Shown: in pieces, positions 16,209 to 24,254 of the stretch
How positions within the stretch are numbered: position 1 is the first letter of the stretch
Layout of the letters: every line of letters starts with the position of its first letter
Assembly: GCA_002308955.1 (NCBI GenBank)
Contig: DBWJ01000012.1
Span: forward strand, 266 to 37,267
From: Lachnoclostridium sp. UBA1241
GTDB taxonomy: Bacteria > Bacillota > Clostridia > Lachnospirales > Lachnospiraceae
Reading direction: 5' to 3'
Length of the DNA stretch: 37,002 nucleotides
Notes under the pieces: generated by a model
Seen by the model: only the letters and a program-made list of their open reading frames with translations
Database searches by the model: none
Told to the model about the DNA's origin: nothing
Program-made: the position numbers and the translations under genes

Positions 16209-18596
16209 GTGGGTAAGAAGAAAAAGGCCGGTGAAGCTTCGGTCAGACCGAAGGAGAAGATACCGGCTTCGATAAGAAGTGTATTGGAACCTTACTTTCC
16301 GAATGGGGACATGGACGAAAAGGTCCTGATCTGTACGGAAACCGATATGAACGACAAGTTAGAGTTCACGCTCGGATACCTGGTACTCTGTAAGGAACGG
16401 ATTCTCGTTCTGGTTTCCGAGCCGGTTCCGGGGGAGGTTCACTTTTTCAAGGGGCGGGAGACGCTCGCCTCGAAAGCGCAGACCGTAAGACGTGAGTGGA
16501 CCGTAAAGGAATACTCCCTTACGGATATGAAGGAAATGAAGATCGAGCGGACCGTCGGCGGCGGATTCCTGATGCTTGTGCATAAGAATCCGGATGATGA
16601 AGAGGCGGACGGCAAAGCAGAGGTCATTGCTTCGTTCTCCAATCACCGCATCGGTCAGACTACAAGAGTAGAACGCTTATGCGAAAAGATTGTTGAGAAC
16701 GAAGAAATCGAAGAGGACGAGGACGAGAAGGAAGAGGAGTTCTGCCCGATCTGCGGCATGATGTACCCGGACGAGGACCGTAAGATCTGTCCGAGGTGCA
16801 TGAACAAGAAATCCATTCTGTTCCGTACACTCGGATACCTGAAGCCTTACCGCGGACGGATTGCGCTTCTGATGCTCTGCATCTTCGTATATTCGGGACT
16901 GAATATCATCTGGCCGTACTTAAACGGTAAGGTGCTGTACGATAAGGTACTGGCGAAGGACGATGCGTTTATCGAGTCCTTCGGGATTCCCGGCGGAAAG
17001 TACGTTCTGGCGCTCGGAATCCTTGTACTGACGATGCTCGGTACGAAGATTCTCATGCAGATGTTCGGAATCTTTCAGGGTGTCATTACCGCGAAGATCG
17101 TTCCGGACCTTGTCAGGACGCTGAAGACGGACGTGTTCAGCTCCATGGGCAAGCTGTCCATCAGCTTCTTTACGAGTAAGCAGACCGGCTCCCTGATGAC
17201 CCGTGTCATGAGCGATGCCGACGAGGTAACCGGTTTCTTCATCGACGGTCTTCCGTATTTCCTTGTGAACATATTCACGATCGTTTCGATGGCCGTTGTT
17301 ATGTTCATGCTGAACCCGGTGCTCGCGGTTGCGGCACTTGTGTTCATGCCGATCGCGTTCCTTATAAGCTGGAAGATGCTTCCGCGTCTCTGGCACCGTT
17401 ACGGACGCCGTCACCGTGCCACCCGTTCCCTGAATTCAAAGGTTAACGATAACCTTCAGGGCGCGCGTGTCGTTAAGGCGTTCGGGCAGGAGGAAAGCGA
17501 AGTCGGACGTTTTGATAAGAGTAACGAAAAGGTTCGGAGCGCCGACATGGCGGTTCTGAACTATGACAACAAATTCAGCGCCCTGTATTCCATGGCGGAG
17601 AACTTTGCTTCGCTGACGGTTTACGTAATCGGTGCGTTCCTGATTCTGAAGGCGCACACGATCTCCCTCGGCGTATTGATCACATTTACCGGATATGTCA
17701 GCCAGCTGACGGGACCGATGGACTTCATGTCCTTCTTCTTCCGCTGGTACACGAACTGCATGAACAGCGCGCAGCGTATGTTCGAAATCATCGACGCGAT
17801 TCCCGAGATTCAGGAGAAGCCCGACGCGCTTAAACTGGATCACATCGACGGAACGGTTGAGATGAAAAATGTGACGTTCGGTTACGAGAAGCATAAGCCG
17901 GTTCTTAAGAATGTGAGCCTTACGGTGAAGAGCGGCGAAATGCTCGGAATCGTGGGACGTTCCGGCGCCGGCAAGACGACGATCGTTAACCTGATTTCGA
18001 GACTTTACGACCCGCAGGAGGGACAGGTGCTCCTTGACGGACACGACGTGCGCGACCTTAGCTTCGAGACGCTCCGCGGCTATGTGGCGATGGTTTCGCA
18101 GGAAACGTACATGTTCATGGGAACCGTGGCGGAGAACATTGCCTACGCAAGAAAAGACGCGACACGCGAAGAAATCATCCGTGCTGCCGTGCTTGCGAGC
18201 GCGCATGACTTCATATGCCGCATGCCCGACGGATACGACACGATGATCGGGTCCTCCGGACGTGAACTGTCTGGTGGTGAAAGACAGCGTATTTCCATTG
18301 CAAGAGCCATCCTCGCGAATCCGAAGATCCTGATTCTCGACGAGGCGACGGCAGCTGTTGACACCGAGACCGAGCAGGCGATTCAGCAGTCCATCAACCT
18401 GCTGATCAAGGGACGTACCACAATCTCGATTGCGCACCGTCTCTCCACGCTCCGTGACGCGAACACCCTGGTCGTTATCGATGAAGGAAAGGTTGCGGAA
18501 CAGGGCACGCATGAGGAACTGATTGCCAAGAAGGGCGTTTATTACAAGCTGAAGGAACTTCAGACCAAGGCATTGGCGCTGAAGGGAATCGAGTAA
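16209..18596 (+). CDS. ABC exporter half-transporter with N-terminal PH-like domain and zinc ribbon (subunit 1)
   Basis: Predicted subunit of a heterodimeric ABC exporter; substrate unknown. I choose the GTG at 16209 (795 residues, VGKKKKAGEAS) because GGAAAGGA lies 7 bases upstream; the in-frame ATG further left lies before the lysA terminator. Residues about 45-165 resemble a bacterial PH-like domain (GYLVLCKERILVLVSEP). An acidic stretch leads to a zinc ribbon, CPIC...CPRC (Cys179, 182, 194, 197), then the six-helix exporter domain from about residue 210. The nucleotide-binding domain has Walker A GRSGAGKTT (583-591), LSGGERQRIS, Walker B ILILDEATAAVD and the AHRLST switch, all intact. No promoter is evident; a GGCCGC/GCGGCC hairpin lies at 16164-16178. 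DUF1854 and the second half-transporter follow. Confidence 0.85.
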   Translation: MGKKKKAGEASVRPKEKIPASIRSVLEPYFPNGDMDEKVLICTETDMNDKLEFTLGYLVLCKERILVLVSEPVPGEVHFFKGRETLASKAQTVRREWTVKEYSLTDMKEMKIERTVGGGFLMLVHKNPDDEEADGKAEVIASFSNHRIGQTTRVERLCEKIVENEEIEEDEDEKEEEFCPICGMMYPDEDRKICPRCMNKKSILFRTLGYLKPYRGRIALLMLCIFVYSGLNIIWPYLNGKVLYDKVLAKDDAFIESFGIPGGKYVLALGILVLTMLGTKILMQMFGIFQGVITAKIVPDLVRTLKTDVFSSMGKLSISFFTSKQTGSLMTRVMSDADEVTGFFIDGLPYFLVNIFTIVSMAVVMFMLNPVLAVAALVFMPIAFLISWKMLPRLWHRYGRRHRATRSLNSKVNDNLQGARVVKAFGQEESEVGRFDKSNEKVRSADMAVLNYDNKFSALYSMAENFASLTVYVIGAFLILKAHTISLGVLITFTGYVSQLTGPMDFMSFFFRWYTNCMNSAQRMFEIIDAIPEIQEKPDALKLDHIDGTVEMKNVTFGYEKHKPVLKNVSLTVKSGEMLGIVGRSGAGKTTIVNLISRLYDPQEGQVLLDGHDVRDLSFETLRGYVAMVSQETYMFMGTVAENIAYARKDATREEIIRAAVLASAHDFICRMPDGYDTMIGSSGRELSGGERQRISIARAILANPKILILDEATAAVDTETEQAIQQSINLLIKGRTTISIAHRLSTLRDANTLVVIDEGKVAEQGTHEELIAKKGVYYKLKELQTKALALKGIE

Positions 18597-18617
18597 GCTG
18601 CACATTAGGAGGATATT

Positions 18618-19199
18618 ATGGGATTTAAGCAATTTGAAGGCGCAGATGAGGAGTTCAATCTCGAGCAGATGGAAGCCGAGACCGAGCAGATGCTCAGACT
18701 GCGTTATATCAATAAAGACAATGCGGTTTTCGCGCGTACGGCGGGAGGCTTCGTTTCGCTTGATCTGAACGAAAGCATCGCACCGGAGCATTATGACCGA
18801 ATCCGCGTGGTTCGGAGTTTTCCGTTCACCGACCGGGACAAGTACATCTCCATCCGTACGATTGACGAGAAATCGAAGGAAATCGGCATGATCAAAGATC
18901 TTTCGACGGATGTAACCCCGGAGACACGGCAAATGCTCGAAGAGCAGATGGACATCCGCTACTTCACGCCGGTGATCAAAAAGATTAACAGCATCAAGGA
19001 CGAGTACGGACATGCGTATTTCGATGTGGAGACCGACCAGGGACCGTGTAAATTCGTTATCTATATGAATTCGAGCTCGGTTGTAAACCTTTCGGACGTA
19101 CGTCTTCTCATCAGCGATCTCGACGGCAACCGCTTCGAGATTCCGGATTACACAAAGCTGTCCGCAAGAGAACTGAAGATGCTTGACCTGTTCCTGTAA
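18618..19199 (+). CDS. DUF1854 domain protein, associated with the flanking ABC half-transporters
   Basis: 193 residues, no signal peptide or membrane helix. The C-terminal two thirds match DUF1854 as I know it: MLEEQMDIRYFTPVIKKI, a FDVETDQGPCKFVI strand pair, LLISDLDGNRFEIPDY and the terminal LSARELKMLDLFL. DUF1854 was first noted as a C-terminal extension of ABC transporters and proposed to bind the ligand; here it is a free protein between the two subunits. It has a strong AGGAGG site and starts 21 bases after subunit 1, so it is almost certainly co-expressed with both. A role as accessory or cytoplasmic substrate adaptor is inference. Confidence 0.8.
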   Translation: MGFKQFEGADEEFNLEQMEAETEQMLRLRYINKDNAVFARTAGGFVSLDLNESIAPEHYDRIRVVRSFPFTDRDKYISIRTIDEKSKEIGMIKDLSTDVTPETRQMLEEQMDIRYFTPVIKKINSIKDEYGHAYFDVETDQGPCKFVIYMNSSSVVNLSDVRLLISDLDGNRFEIPDYTKLSARELKMLDLFL

Positions 19200-19211
19200 G
19201 ATTACGGGGGC

Positions 19212-19232
19212 CTCTGCGAAATCGTCGCAGAG
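19212..19232 (+). promoter_or_regulatory. Intercistronic hairpin between the DUF1854 gene and ABC subunit 2
   Basis: CTCTGCGA (19212-19219), 5-base loop, TCGCAGAG (19225-19232), perfect 8-bp stem and no T-run. It sits upstream of the ribosome site for subunit 2. It may affect mRNA stability or subunit ratio, but this is unproven. Confidence 0.5.
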
Positions 19233-19256
19233 TAAGAGAAGAAGTGAGGTTAATGT

Positions 19257-21584
19257 ATGAATTTAAAGTTTAAACTGCCGAAGCGCCAGTCGGAACTGCT
19301 GGCGCTTCGGGAAGGGGAAACGGTCCGCTACTGTTCGCCGTACGACGTAAACATGTCCGGCAGCTGGACGAAGCAGGGCTATATCGTCGTAACCGACCGG
19401 CGTCTTGTGGTGCTTTCGGATCAGGCGGTCACGGAAGACATTCCGCTTTCGGAAATTGACTTTCTGAAGTGTGAGCCGCTTGTCAATAACGGCATCCTTG
19501 TCGGAAGGAAGGCAGGCGAGACCGAGGACCGGATTCTCGCACGGTTCAGTATGAAGCACGTGTCCCGTGTGGCATTTGTCGCAAAGGGAGCGCTGCTTTT
19601 AAAGGAAGGTTCCAAAAAGGAGGCAGTCAGCAGGGAACGCGACCGTACGTGTCCGATCTGCGGACGTGCCATCCGCGGCATGAGCGAATGCCCGAAGTGC
19701 AGCGGAAAGCCCTCCGCTTTCAGAAAGTTTCTCGGGTTCTGCGGCCAGTACAAGGCTCTGCTCCTCCTGATCGCGTTTCTGATGGTTGCGACCTCCGCGG
19801 TACAGCTTTACATCCCGGAGGTGCAGAAGAACTTCATCGATAAGAACCTGCGTCCCGCCGTCGGAACAACGAAGGAAATCATCGTGTACGCGATTACGAT
19901 GGCGGTGCTTTCCGTAACGCTGATCGGCATCTCCGTGGCGCGTTATTACACCTGTATGTCGATGGGCACACGGATCAGCAAGGATCTTCGAAAGCAGCTG
20001 TATCATAAGATTCAGAAACTGTCGCTTTCGTTCATTCAGGACCGTCGTCCGGGCGCTCTGATGAACCGGATCACCGGCGACACCGCGCAGATAAGAAGAT
20101 TCATGGAGGACGGCTTTGCCGGCATGTTCTCCTGTCTGATCACGATGATCTCGGCGGTTATCGTAATGATTCGGCTCAGCTGGCAGCTGACGATCGTATG
20201 TGTGGCATTTGTCCCGATTGCTCTCGGACTTTCGATTTCGTTCTGGAAGAATATCCATCGCCGTTTCCACATGCAGTGGCAGAAGAGCGATAAGATCAAT
20301 TCCGGGCTGCAGGACGTTCTGACCGGTATCCGTGTCGTGAAGTCCTTCGGTACCGAAGAGCAGGAGTCCGATCACTTTAAGGAACTGGCGGCCGAGTTTG
20401 CGAAGGTGCAGAAGCGGAACGAGGTCTTCTGGGCCAAGCTGTTCCCGATGATCTCATTCGTAATGGGTCTCGGCATCTATTTCGTGACGTATTTCGGCGG
20501 TATCCGCGTCATCAACGGACCGCTGACCGTCGGTGAACTGACGCAGTTCATCAGCTATTCGTGGATGCTGTACGGACCGCTCGGATGGATGACCTTCCTG
20601 CCCCGTATGATCACGCAGCTGATGACAAGCCTTGAGCGTATCTACGACGTTTTGGACGAGGAACCGATGATCCGCGACCACGAGAACGCTGTGGAAAAGG
20701 ACATCGAGGGAGCCGTGGAGTTCCGCGACGTAACCTTCGGTTACCATTCCTACGAGCCGGTTCTTGAGAAGATTAACCTGAAGGTTAAGCCCGGCGAGAT
20801 GATCGGTCTTGTCGGCGCATCCGGCACCGGCAAATCCACAATGATCAACCTGATCATGCGTCTCTACGAGGTGGATGACGGCCAGATTCTGATTGACGGA
20901 ACGGACATCAACAATCTGAAGATCGAAAAATACCATTCCCAGATCGGCGTCGTGCTGCAGGAGAACTTCCTTTTCGCCGGCACCATCTACAACAATCTGA
21001 AGTTCGCAAAGCCCGACGCGACCGAAGAGGAGATCATCCGCGCGGCCAAGATGGCCAACGCCCACGATTTCATCCTGAAGACGCCCGACGGCTACAATAC
21101 CTATGTCGGAGAGCACGGCTTCAGCATCTCGGGCGGTGAGAGACAGCGTCTTGCAATTGCGAGAGCCATCCTCAATAACCCGAAGATTCTGATCCTCGAC
21201 GAAGCGACCTCCGCCCTCGACACCGAGAGCGAATACCTGATCCAGAAGGCTCTGGAGCGCCTTACGGCAAATTGCACGACATTCGCCATCGCGCACCGTC
21301 TGTCCACACTGAAGGATGCGGACCGTCTCGTCGTTATCGACGGACACCACATCGCCGAGGTCGGCACGCATAACGAGCTGATGGAGAAGAAGGGCATCTA
21401 CTACGGACTGGTAACGGCCCAGCTGCAGATGCAGGCGCTGAAGGGCGAAGAGGGCGCGGAGAATTCCGAGAAGGCGGAGAATTCGGATGCTGCGGCAAAT
21501 GCAAAGGCTGAGAATTCTGAATCGGAGACCGCCGAAGCGGAAGACAGCGCGGCCGAGGCACCGGTTACGCCGGCACTTGCATAG
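19257..21584 (+). CDS. ABC exporter half-transporter with N-terminal PH-like domain and zinc ribbon (subunit 2)
   Basis: Partner of the half-transporter at 16209. 775 residues. Residues about 15-115 form a PH-like domain with the family signature GYIVVTDRRLVVLS; the zinc ribbon is CPIC...CPKC (Cys132, 135, 145, 148); the exporter domain with six helices follows from about 155. The nucleotide-binding domain has Walker A GASGTGKST (from 520), ISGGERQRLA, ILILDEATSALD and AIAHRLST. Both subunits keep consensus ATP sites, unlike many heterodimeric exporters, in which one site is degenerate. The last 45 residues are a low-complexity Ala/Glu tail (EKAENSDAAANAKAEN and onward). Ribosome site GTGAGG. 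mutY starts 45 bases later on the same strand. Confidence 0.86.
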   Translation: MNLKFKLPKRQSELLALREGETVRYCSPYDVNMSGSWTKQGYIVVTDRRLVVLSDQAVTEDIPLSEIDFLKCEPLVNNGILVGRKAGETEDRILARFSMKHVSRVAFVAKGALLLKEGSKKEAVSRERDRTCPICGRAIRGMSECPKCSGKPSAFRKFLGFCGQYKALLLLIAFLMVATSAVQLYIPEVQKNFIDKNLRPAVGTTKEIIVYAITMAVLSVTLIGISVARYYTCMSMGTRISKDLRKQLYHKIQKLSLSFIQDRRPGALMNRITGDTAQIRRFMEDGFAGMFSCLITMISAVIVMIRLSWQLTIVCVAFVPIALGLSISFWKNIHRRFHMQWQKSDKINSGLQDVLTGIRVVKSFGTEEQESDHFKELAAEFAKVQKRNEVFWAKLFPMISFVMGLGIYFVTYFGGIRVINGPLTVGELTQFISYSWMLYGPLGWMTFLPRMITQLMTSLERIYDVLDEEPMIRDHENAVEKDIEGAVEFRDVTFGYHSYEPVLEKINLKVKPGEMIGLVGASGTGKSTMINLIMRLYEVDDGQILIDGTDINNLKIEKYHSQIGVVLQENFLFAGTIYNNLKFAKPDATEEEIIRAAKMANAHDFILKTPDGYNTYVGEHGFSISGGERQRLAIARAILNNPKILILDEATSALDTESEYLIQKALERLTANCTTFAIAHRLSTLKDADRLVVIDGHHIAEVGTHNELMEKKGIYYGLVTAQLQMQALKGEEGAENSEKAENSDAAANAKAENSESETAEAEDSAAEAPVTPALA

Positions 21585-21629
21585 AGTCAGAGTTTGTGTA
21601 GATTTACAGTAACTGTTGAGGGTTACAGA

Positions 21630-22772
21630 ATGAGCATTTACGAAGAAATGATTCCGTACCTGTTACACTGGTACAAGTATAACGCAAGGGTCCTGCCGTG
21701 GAGGGAGGACCCTTCGGCGTATCATGTGTGGGTTTCGGAAATCATGCTTCAGCAGACCAGAGTCGAAGCGGTCCGTGGTTATTACATGCGTTTTCTGGAT
21801 GCGCTTCCCACTGTGAAGGCGCTTGCGGAATGCCCGGATGACCGGCTCATGAAGCTGTGGGAAGGGCTCGGTTATTATTCCCGCGCCCGCAACCTGAAAA
21901 AGGCTGCCGGAGTCATCTGCGAGCAGTACGGCGGAGTGCTTCCGGGTGAAGTAACGGAACTTCGGAAGCTGCCCGGAATCGGCGACTACACCGCAGGGGC
22001 GATTGCCTCGATTGCGTTTCATAAGCCGGAGCCGGCCGTTGACGGAAACCTGTTAAGGGTTCTTTCAAGAGTGTCCGGAAGCCGCGAAAACATTGATCTT
22101 CCCGAGGTCCGGAAACGGATGGCGGCAGAGCTTAAAGCGGTTATGCCGAAGGAAGAATCGGGCGAACTGAACCAGGCAATCATGGATATCGGCGCAACGG
22201 TCTGCATCCCGAACGGAGCGCCGCACTGTGAGGACTGTCCGATTGCGCACCTGTGCACGGCGTACCGTGAAGATACGGTTTCGGAGATTCCGGTAAGAGA
22301 AGCGAAGAAGGCTCGCCGCATCGAGAAGAAAACGGTTTTCCTGATCACAAAGGGAGAGAAGATTCTCCTTCACAAACGTCCTGCGAGCGGACTTCTTGCG
22401 GGCATGTATGAATACCCGAACGTGCCGGGGCATGTTGTGAAGAAGGATGTTGTGGAAACGGTCATGGCATGGGCCGGCGAAGCGGGTATGGGATTCGCAG
22501 GAGATGCGACCTCATATGTCACCGCTGTTACGAAAGAAGGGACAGTCGTTACGAAGGAAGAGAGCACAAAGCATATCTTCAGCCACATCGAGTGGCATAT
22601 GAATGCATGGCGCGTTACGATATCGGACGAGGCGGAGACCGGGGTGTCCGGGACGGCTGCGGAGGTTCCCGTGGACGGATATGTTTGGGCAACAGAGGAA
22701 GAACTTCGCACACTGTATTCGCTTCCATCCGCCTTCTCAAAATGGGATGTTTTCGAGAAGGGTACGGACTAA
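21630..22772 (+). CDS. mutY: A/G-specific adenine glycosylase MutY
   Basis: Removes adenine mispaired with 8-oxoguanine in base excision repair. The start is the ATG at 21630 (380 residues) with GAGGG upstream, itself in the loop of a GTAAC/GTTAC hairpin; an in-frame codon 12 residues earlier lacks a ribosome site. HhH-GPD core: SEIMLQQTR holds catalytic Glu37, LPGIGDYTAGAIAS is the helix-hairpin-helix, and AVDGN holds Asp138. Iron-sulfur cysteines are 192, 200, 203 and 209 (C-x7-C-x2-C-x5-C; Escherichia coli has x6 in the first gap). The C-terminal 150 residues form the NUDIX-like domain that reads 8-oxoguanine. The last codons, Gly-Thr-Asp-stop, contain the first arm of hairpin array C. Confidence 0.93.
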   Translation: MSIYEEMIPYLLHWYKYNARVLPWREDPSAYHVWVSEIMLQQTRVEAVRGYYMRFLDALPTVKALAECPDDRLMKLWEGLGYYSRARNLKKAAGVICEQYGGVLPGEVTELRKLPGIGDYTAGAIASIAFHKPEPAVDGNLLRVLSRVSGSRENIDLPEVRKRMAAELKAVMPKEESGELNQAIMDIGATVCIPNGAPHCEDCPIAHLCTAYREDTVSEIPVREAKKARRIEKKTVFLITKGEKILLHKRPASGLLAGMYEYPNVPGHVVKKDVVETVMAWAGEAGMGFAGDATSYVTAVTKEGTVVTKEESTKHIFSHIEWHMNAWRVTISDEAETGVSGTAAEVPVDGYVWATEEELRTLYSLPSAFSKWDVFEKGTD

Positions 22773-23041
22773 TCGGATGATTCCAAATAACAGTCCGTTC
22801 GGTTTTTCGACGAAAAGAAGTGTTTTTTCAAAAGGTACGGACGAGAAGCTACTTTTGCAATTTCGGTCCGTACCTTTTGACGCATTATTACGGTTAGTTT
22901 TTCTACAATATAGGTTTTGAGGTGAAATAGTACGGACGAATTATCGAATTACCGGAATTAGTCCGTACATGCTCAGATAAATGGGTGTTGGCTGAAAAAC
23001 TCGGTACGGACGAAAACGAGGATATGATTCTTCAGTCCGTA
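22763..23041. repeat. Hairpin array C: four inverted-repeat units, arms TACGGAC/GTCCGTA
   Basis: Left arms TACGGAC at 22763, 22836, 22931 and 23005. Right arms at 22793 (GTCCGTT), 22866, 22961 and 23035 (GTCCGTA). Each unit is 37 bp with exactly 23 variable bases between the arms. Stems of units 2 and 4 extend outward (GG/CC). Unit starts are 73, 95 and 74 bp apart, so linkers are 36, 58 and 37 bp, wider than in arrays A and B. The first left arm covers the last mutY codons. The array separates two genes on the same strand, so it is not simply a convergent-gene spacer. Confidence 0.9.
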
Positions 23042-23054
23042 CCTCTTAGCATTT

Positions 23055-23104
23055 GCATGCTTTTTGAGCAGAACCTGTTGTTGGAAAACGTTCAAAAAGC
23101 ATGC
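23055..23104. repeat. Perfect 13-bp inverted repeat next to array C
   Basis: GCATGCTTTTTGA (23055-23067) pairs perfectly with TCAAAAAGCATGC (23092-23104) around a 24-base interior. The arm word differs from array C but the interior length is similar. No T-run follows. A small GCGG/TCCGC hairpin lies next to it (23103-23117), before the promoter at 23120. Confidence 0.8.
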
Positions 23105-23119
23105 GGTTTCGGTCCGCAA

Positions 23120-23148
23120 TTGACGAAACGGGGGAATCCGAGTACAAT
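23120..23148 (+). promoter_or_regulatory. Promoter of the membrane protein gene at 23229
   Basis: TTGACG (23120-23125), 17-base spacer, TACAAT (23143-23148). It gives a leader of about 75 bases. Confidence 0.65.
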
Positions 23149-23228
23149 AGGGGGGTGACTTTCGAAAAAGGTACAGCAGGGTATGCTTTGGAGAAAGCGG
23201 AGAGATAGAGTATTAGAGAGGCACTGTG

Positions 23229-24221
23229 ATGTTCGGTTCGAGCAATCTCCCGGAGTATGAGCGGGAATATCGGAAAGCGAAGAGAAAACGCGCGATTACC
23301 AAATGGACCGGGCGTCTGATTTCGCTTGCCTTTCTGCCGCTTCTCATCACGGAGTGCGTATCGATTTCCGACAATCCGGACGATAAGAGCTGGATTCTTG
23401 CGCTTGGGTTTACGGTGCTTTTCTATGGGTGCTACTGGACGTGGGGGACCTTTATGCGGTTCCTTCGAAGAAACAAGCAGATGAAGAAGCTTCGCGCGGC
23501 GATCATGAAGAAGGCCGCTTACGAAGAAGGTCTGATGAACTGCGAGAACTTTTATTTCGATAACACGCGGGGACTGCCGGACGACCTGCTTTTTGACAGC
23601 GGGCTTATGCTTCCGACCGAACAGTCCAGGGCTGCTTTTGCGCTGACACTCGGAAGCATGCGCGGGGACACGAACAGCGAGTACATGTCCGGTATCATCA
23701 ACGGAATTCCGTTTGAACGTGCAACGGTTGATCTGACGCCCGGAAATGTCGCCTTCGAGGTAAACTGGATGGTATTCCGGCTTCCCTTCAATACGATGAC
23801 ATCCATGCGCTTCATGTCCGGAAGGTTTGCCGAGAAGAACCTGAAATCCGGCATTCTGGGAGAGCCCTTCTGCCCCGGTCCGAACGGATTCGGCGGACTC
23901 TACCACATAGCAGGGGAAACGCCTACGGACGAGATTAAGAACCTGGTTCTCGGAATCGCGGCGAACATCGGTGATGACAGTGAGATTCTGGTGCTCGGCG
24001 ACCGTATTCATGTGCTTCTGAAGCGGGAGGGTTACATACCGCGCCCGACCGAAACCATCGGAATTTCCGAGGAGGCCATCCGCCAGCAGGTTGCGGGCCG
24101 CATCAGCGAGCTCAGGCAGTGCGCGGATTCCATGAATGCTTCCTTCGCGGCAAATGCTACGGAAACGAAGACAGCAACCATGCCCGGAGGAATTCCTGCC
24201 GGAACAAGAATGCAAAGGTAA
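23229..24221 (+). CDS. Two-helix membrane protein of unknown function (DUF3137-like, tentative)
   Basis: About 330 residues. The ATG at 23229 has AGAGAGG upstream; a GTG one codon earlier is possible. A basic N-terminus (REYRKAKRKRAITK) precedes two hydrophobic segments (about residues 26-44 and 55-72), then a soluble region of about 250 residues with ISGT-like MSGIINGIPFERATVDL and a VFRLPFN strand. The hairpin-anchored layout and these strands recall DUF3137 proteins, but the match is weak. It is monocistronic, with its own promoter and a terminator at 24229. I cannot assign a function. Confidence 0.55.
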   Translation: MFGSSNLPEYEREYRKAKRKRAITKWTGRLISLAFLPLLITECVSISDNPDDKSWILALGFTVLFYGCYWTWGTFMRFLRRNKQMKKLRAAIMKKAAYEEGLMNCENFYFDNTRGLPDDLLFDSGLMLPTEQSRAAFALTLGSMRGDTNSEYMSGIINGIPFERATVDLTPGNVAFEVNWMVFRLPFNTMTSMRFMSGRFAEKNLKSGILGEPFCPGPNGFGGLYHIAGETPTDEIKNLVLGIAANIGDDSEILVLGDRIHVLLKREGYIPRPTETIGISEEAIRQQVAGRISELRQCADSMNASFAANATETKTATMPGGIPAGTRMQR

Positions 24222-24228
24222 TAAAAAA

Positions 24229-24254
24229 GTACGGGCCTAAAACCCGTACTTTTT
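24229..24254. terminator. Bidirectional terminator between convergent genes
   Basis: GTACGGG (24229-24235) pairs with CCCGTAC (24243-24249); six A precede and five T follow, so both strands have a U-tract. The patatin stop codon lies in the loop, and its last codons (Lys-Lys-Tyr-Gly) make one stem arm. Confidence 0.9.

Noticed and set aside
17436..19013. 525-codon open frame antisense to the first ABC transporter
   Set aside because: It lies opposite a well-conserved transporter and DUF1854 gene and has no family features; long antisense frames are common here because of codon bias. The same applies to antisense frames at 23046-24215 and 34943-36007.
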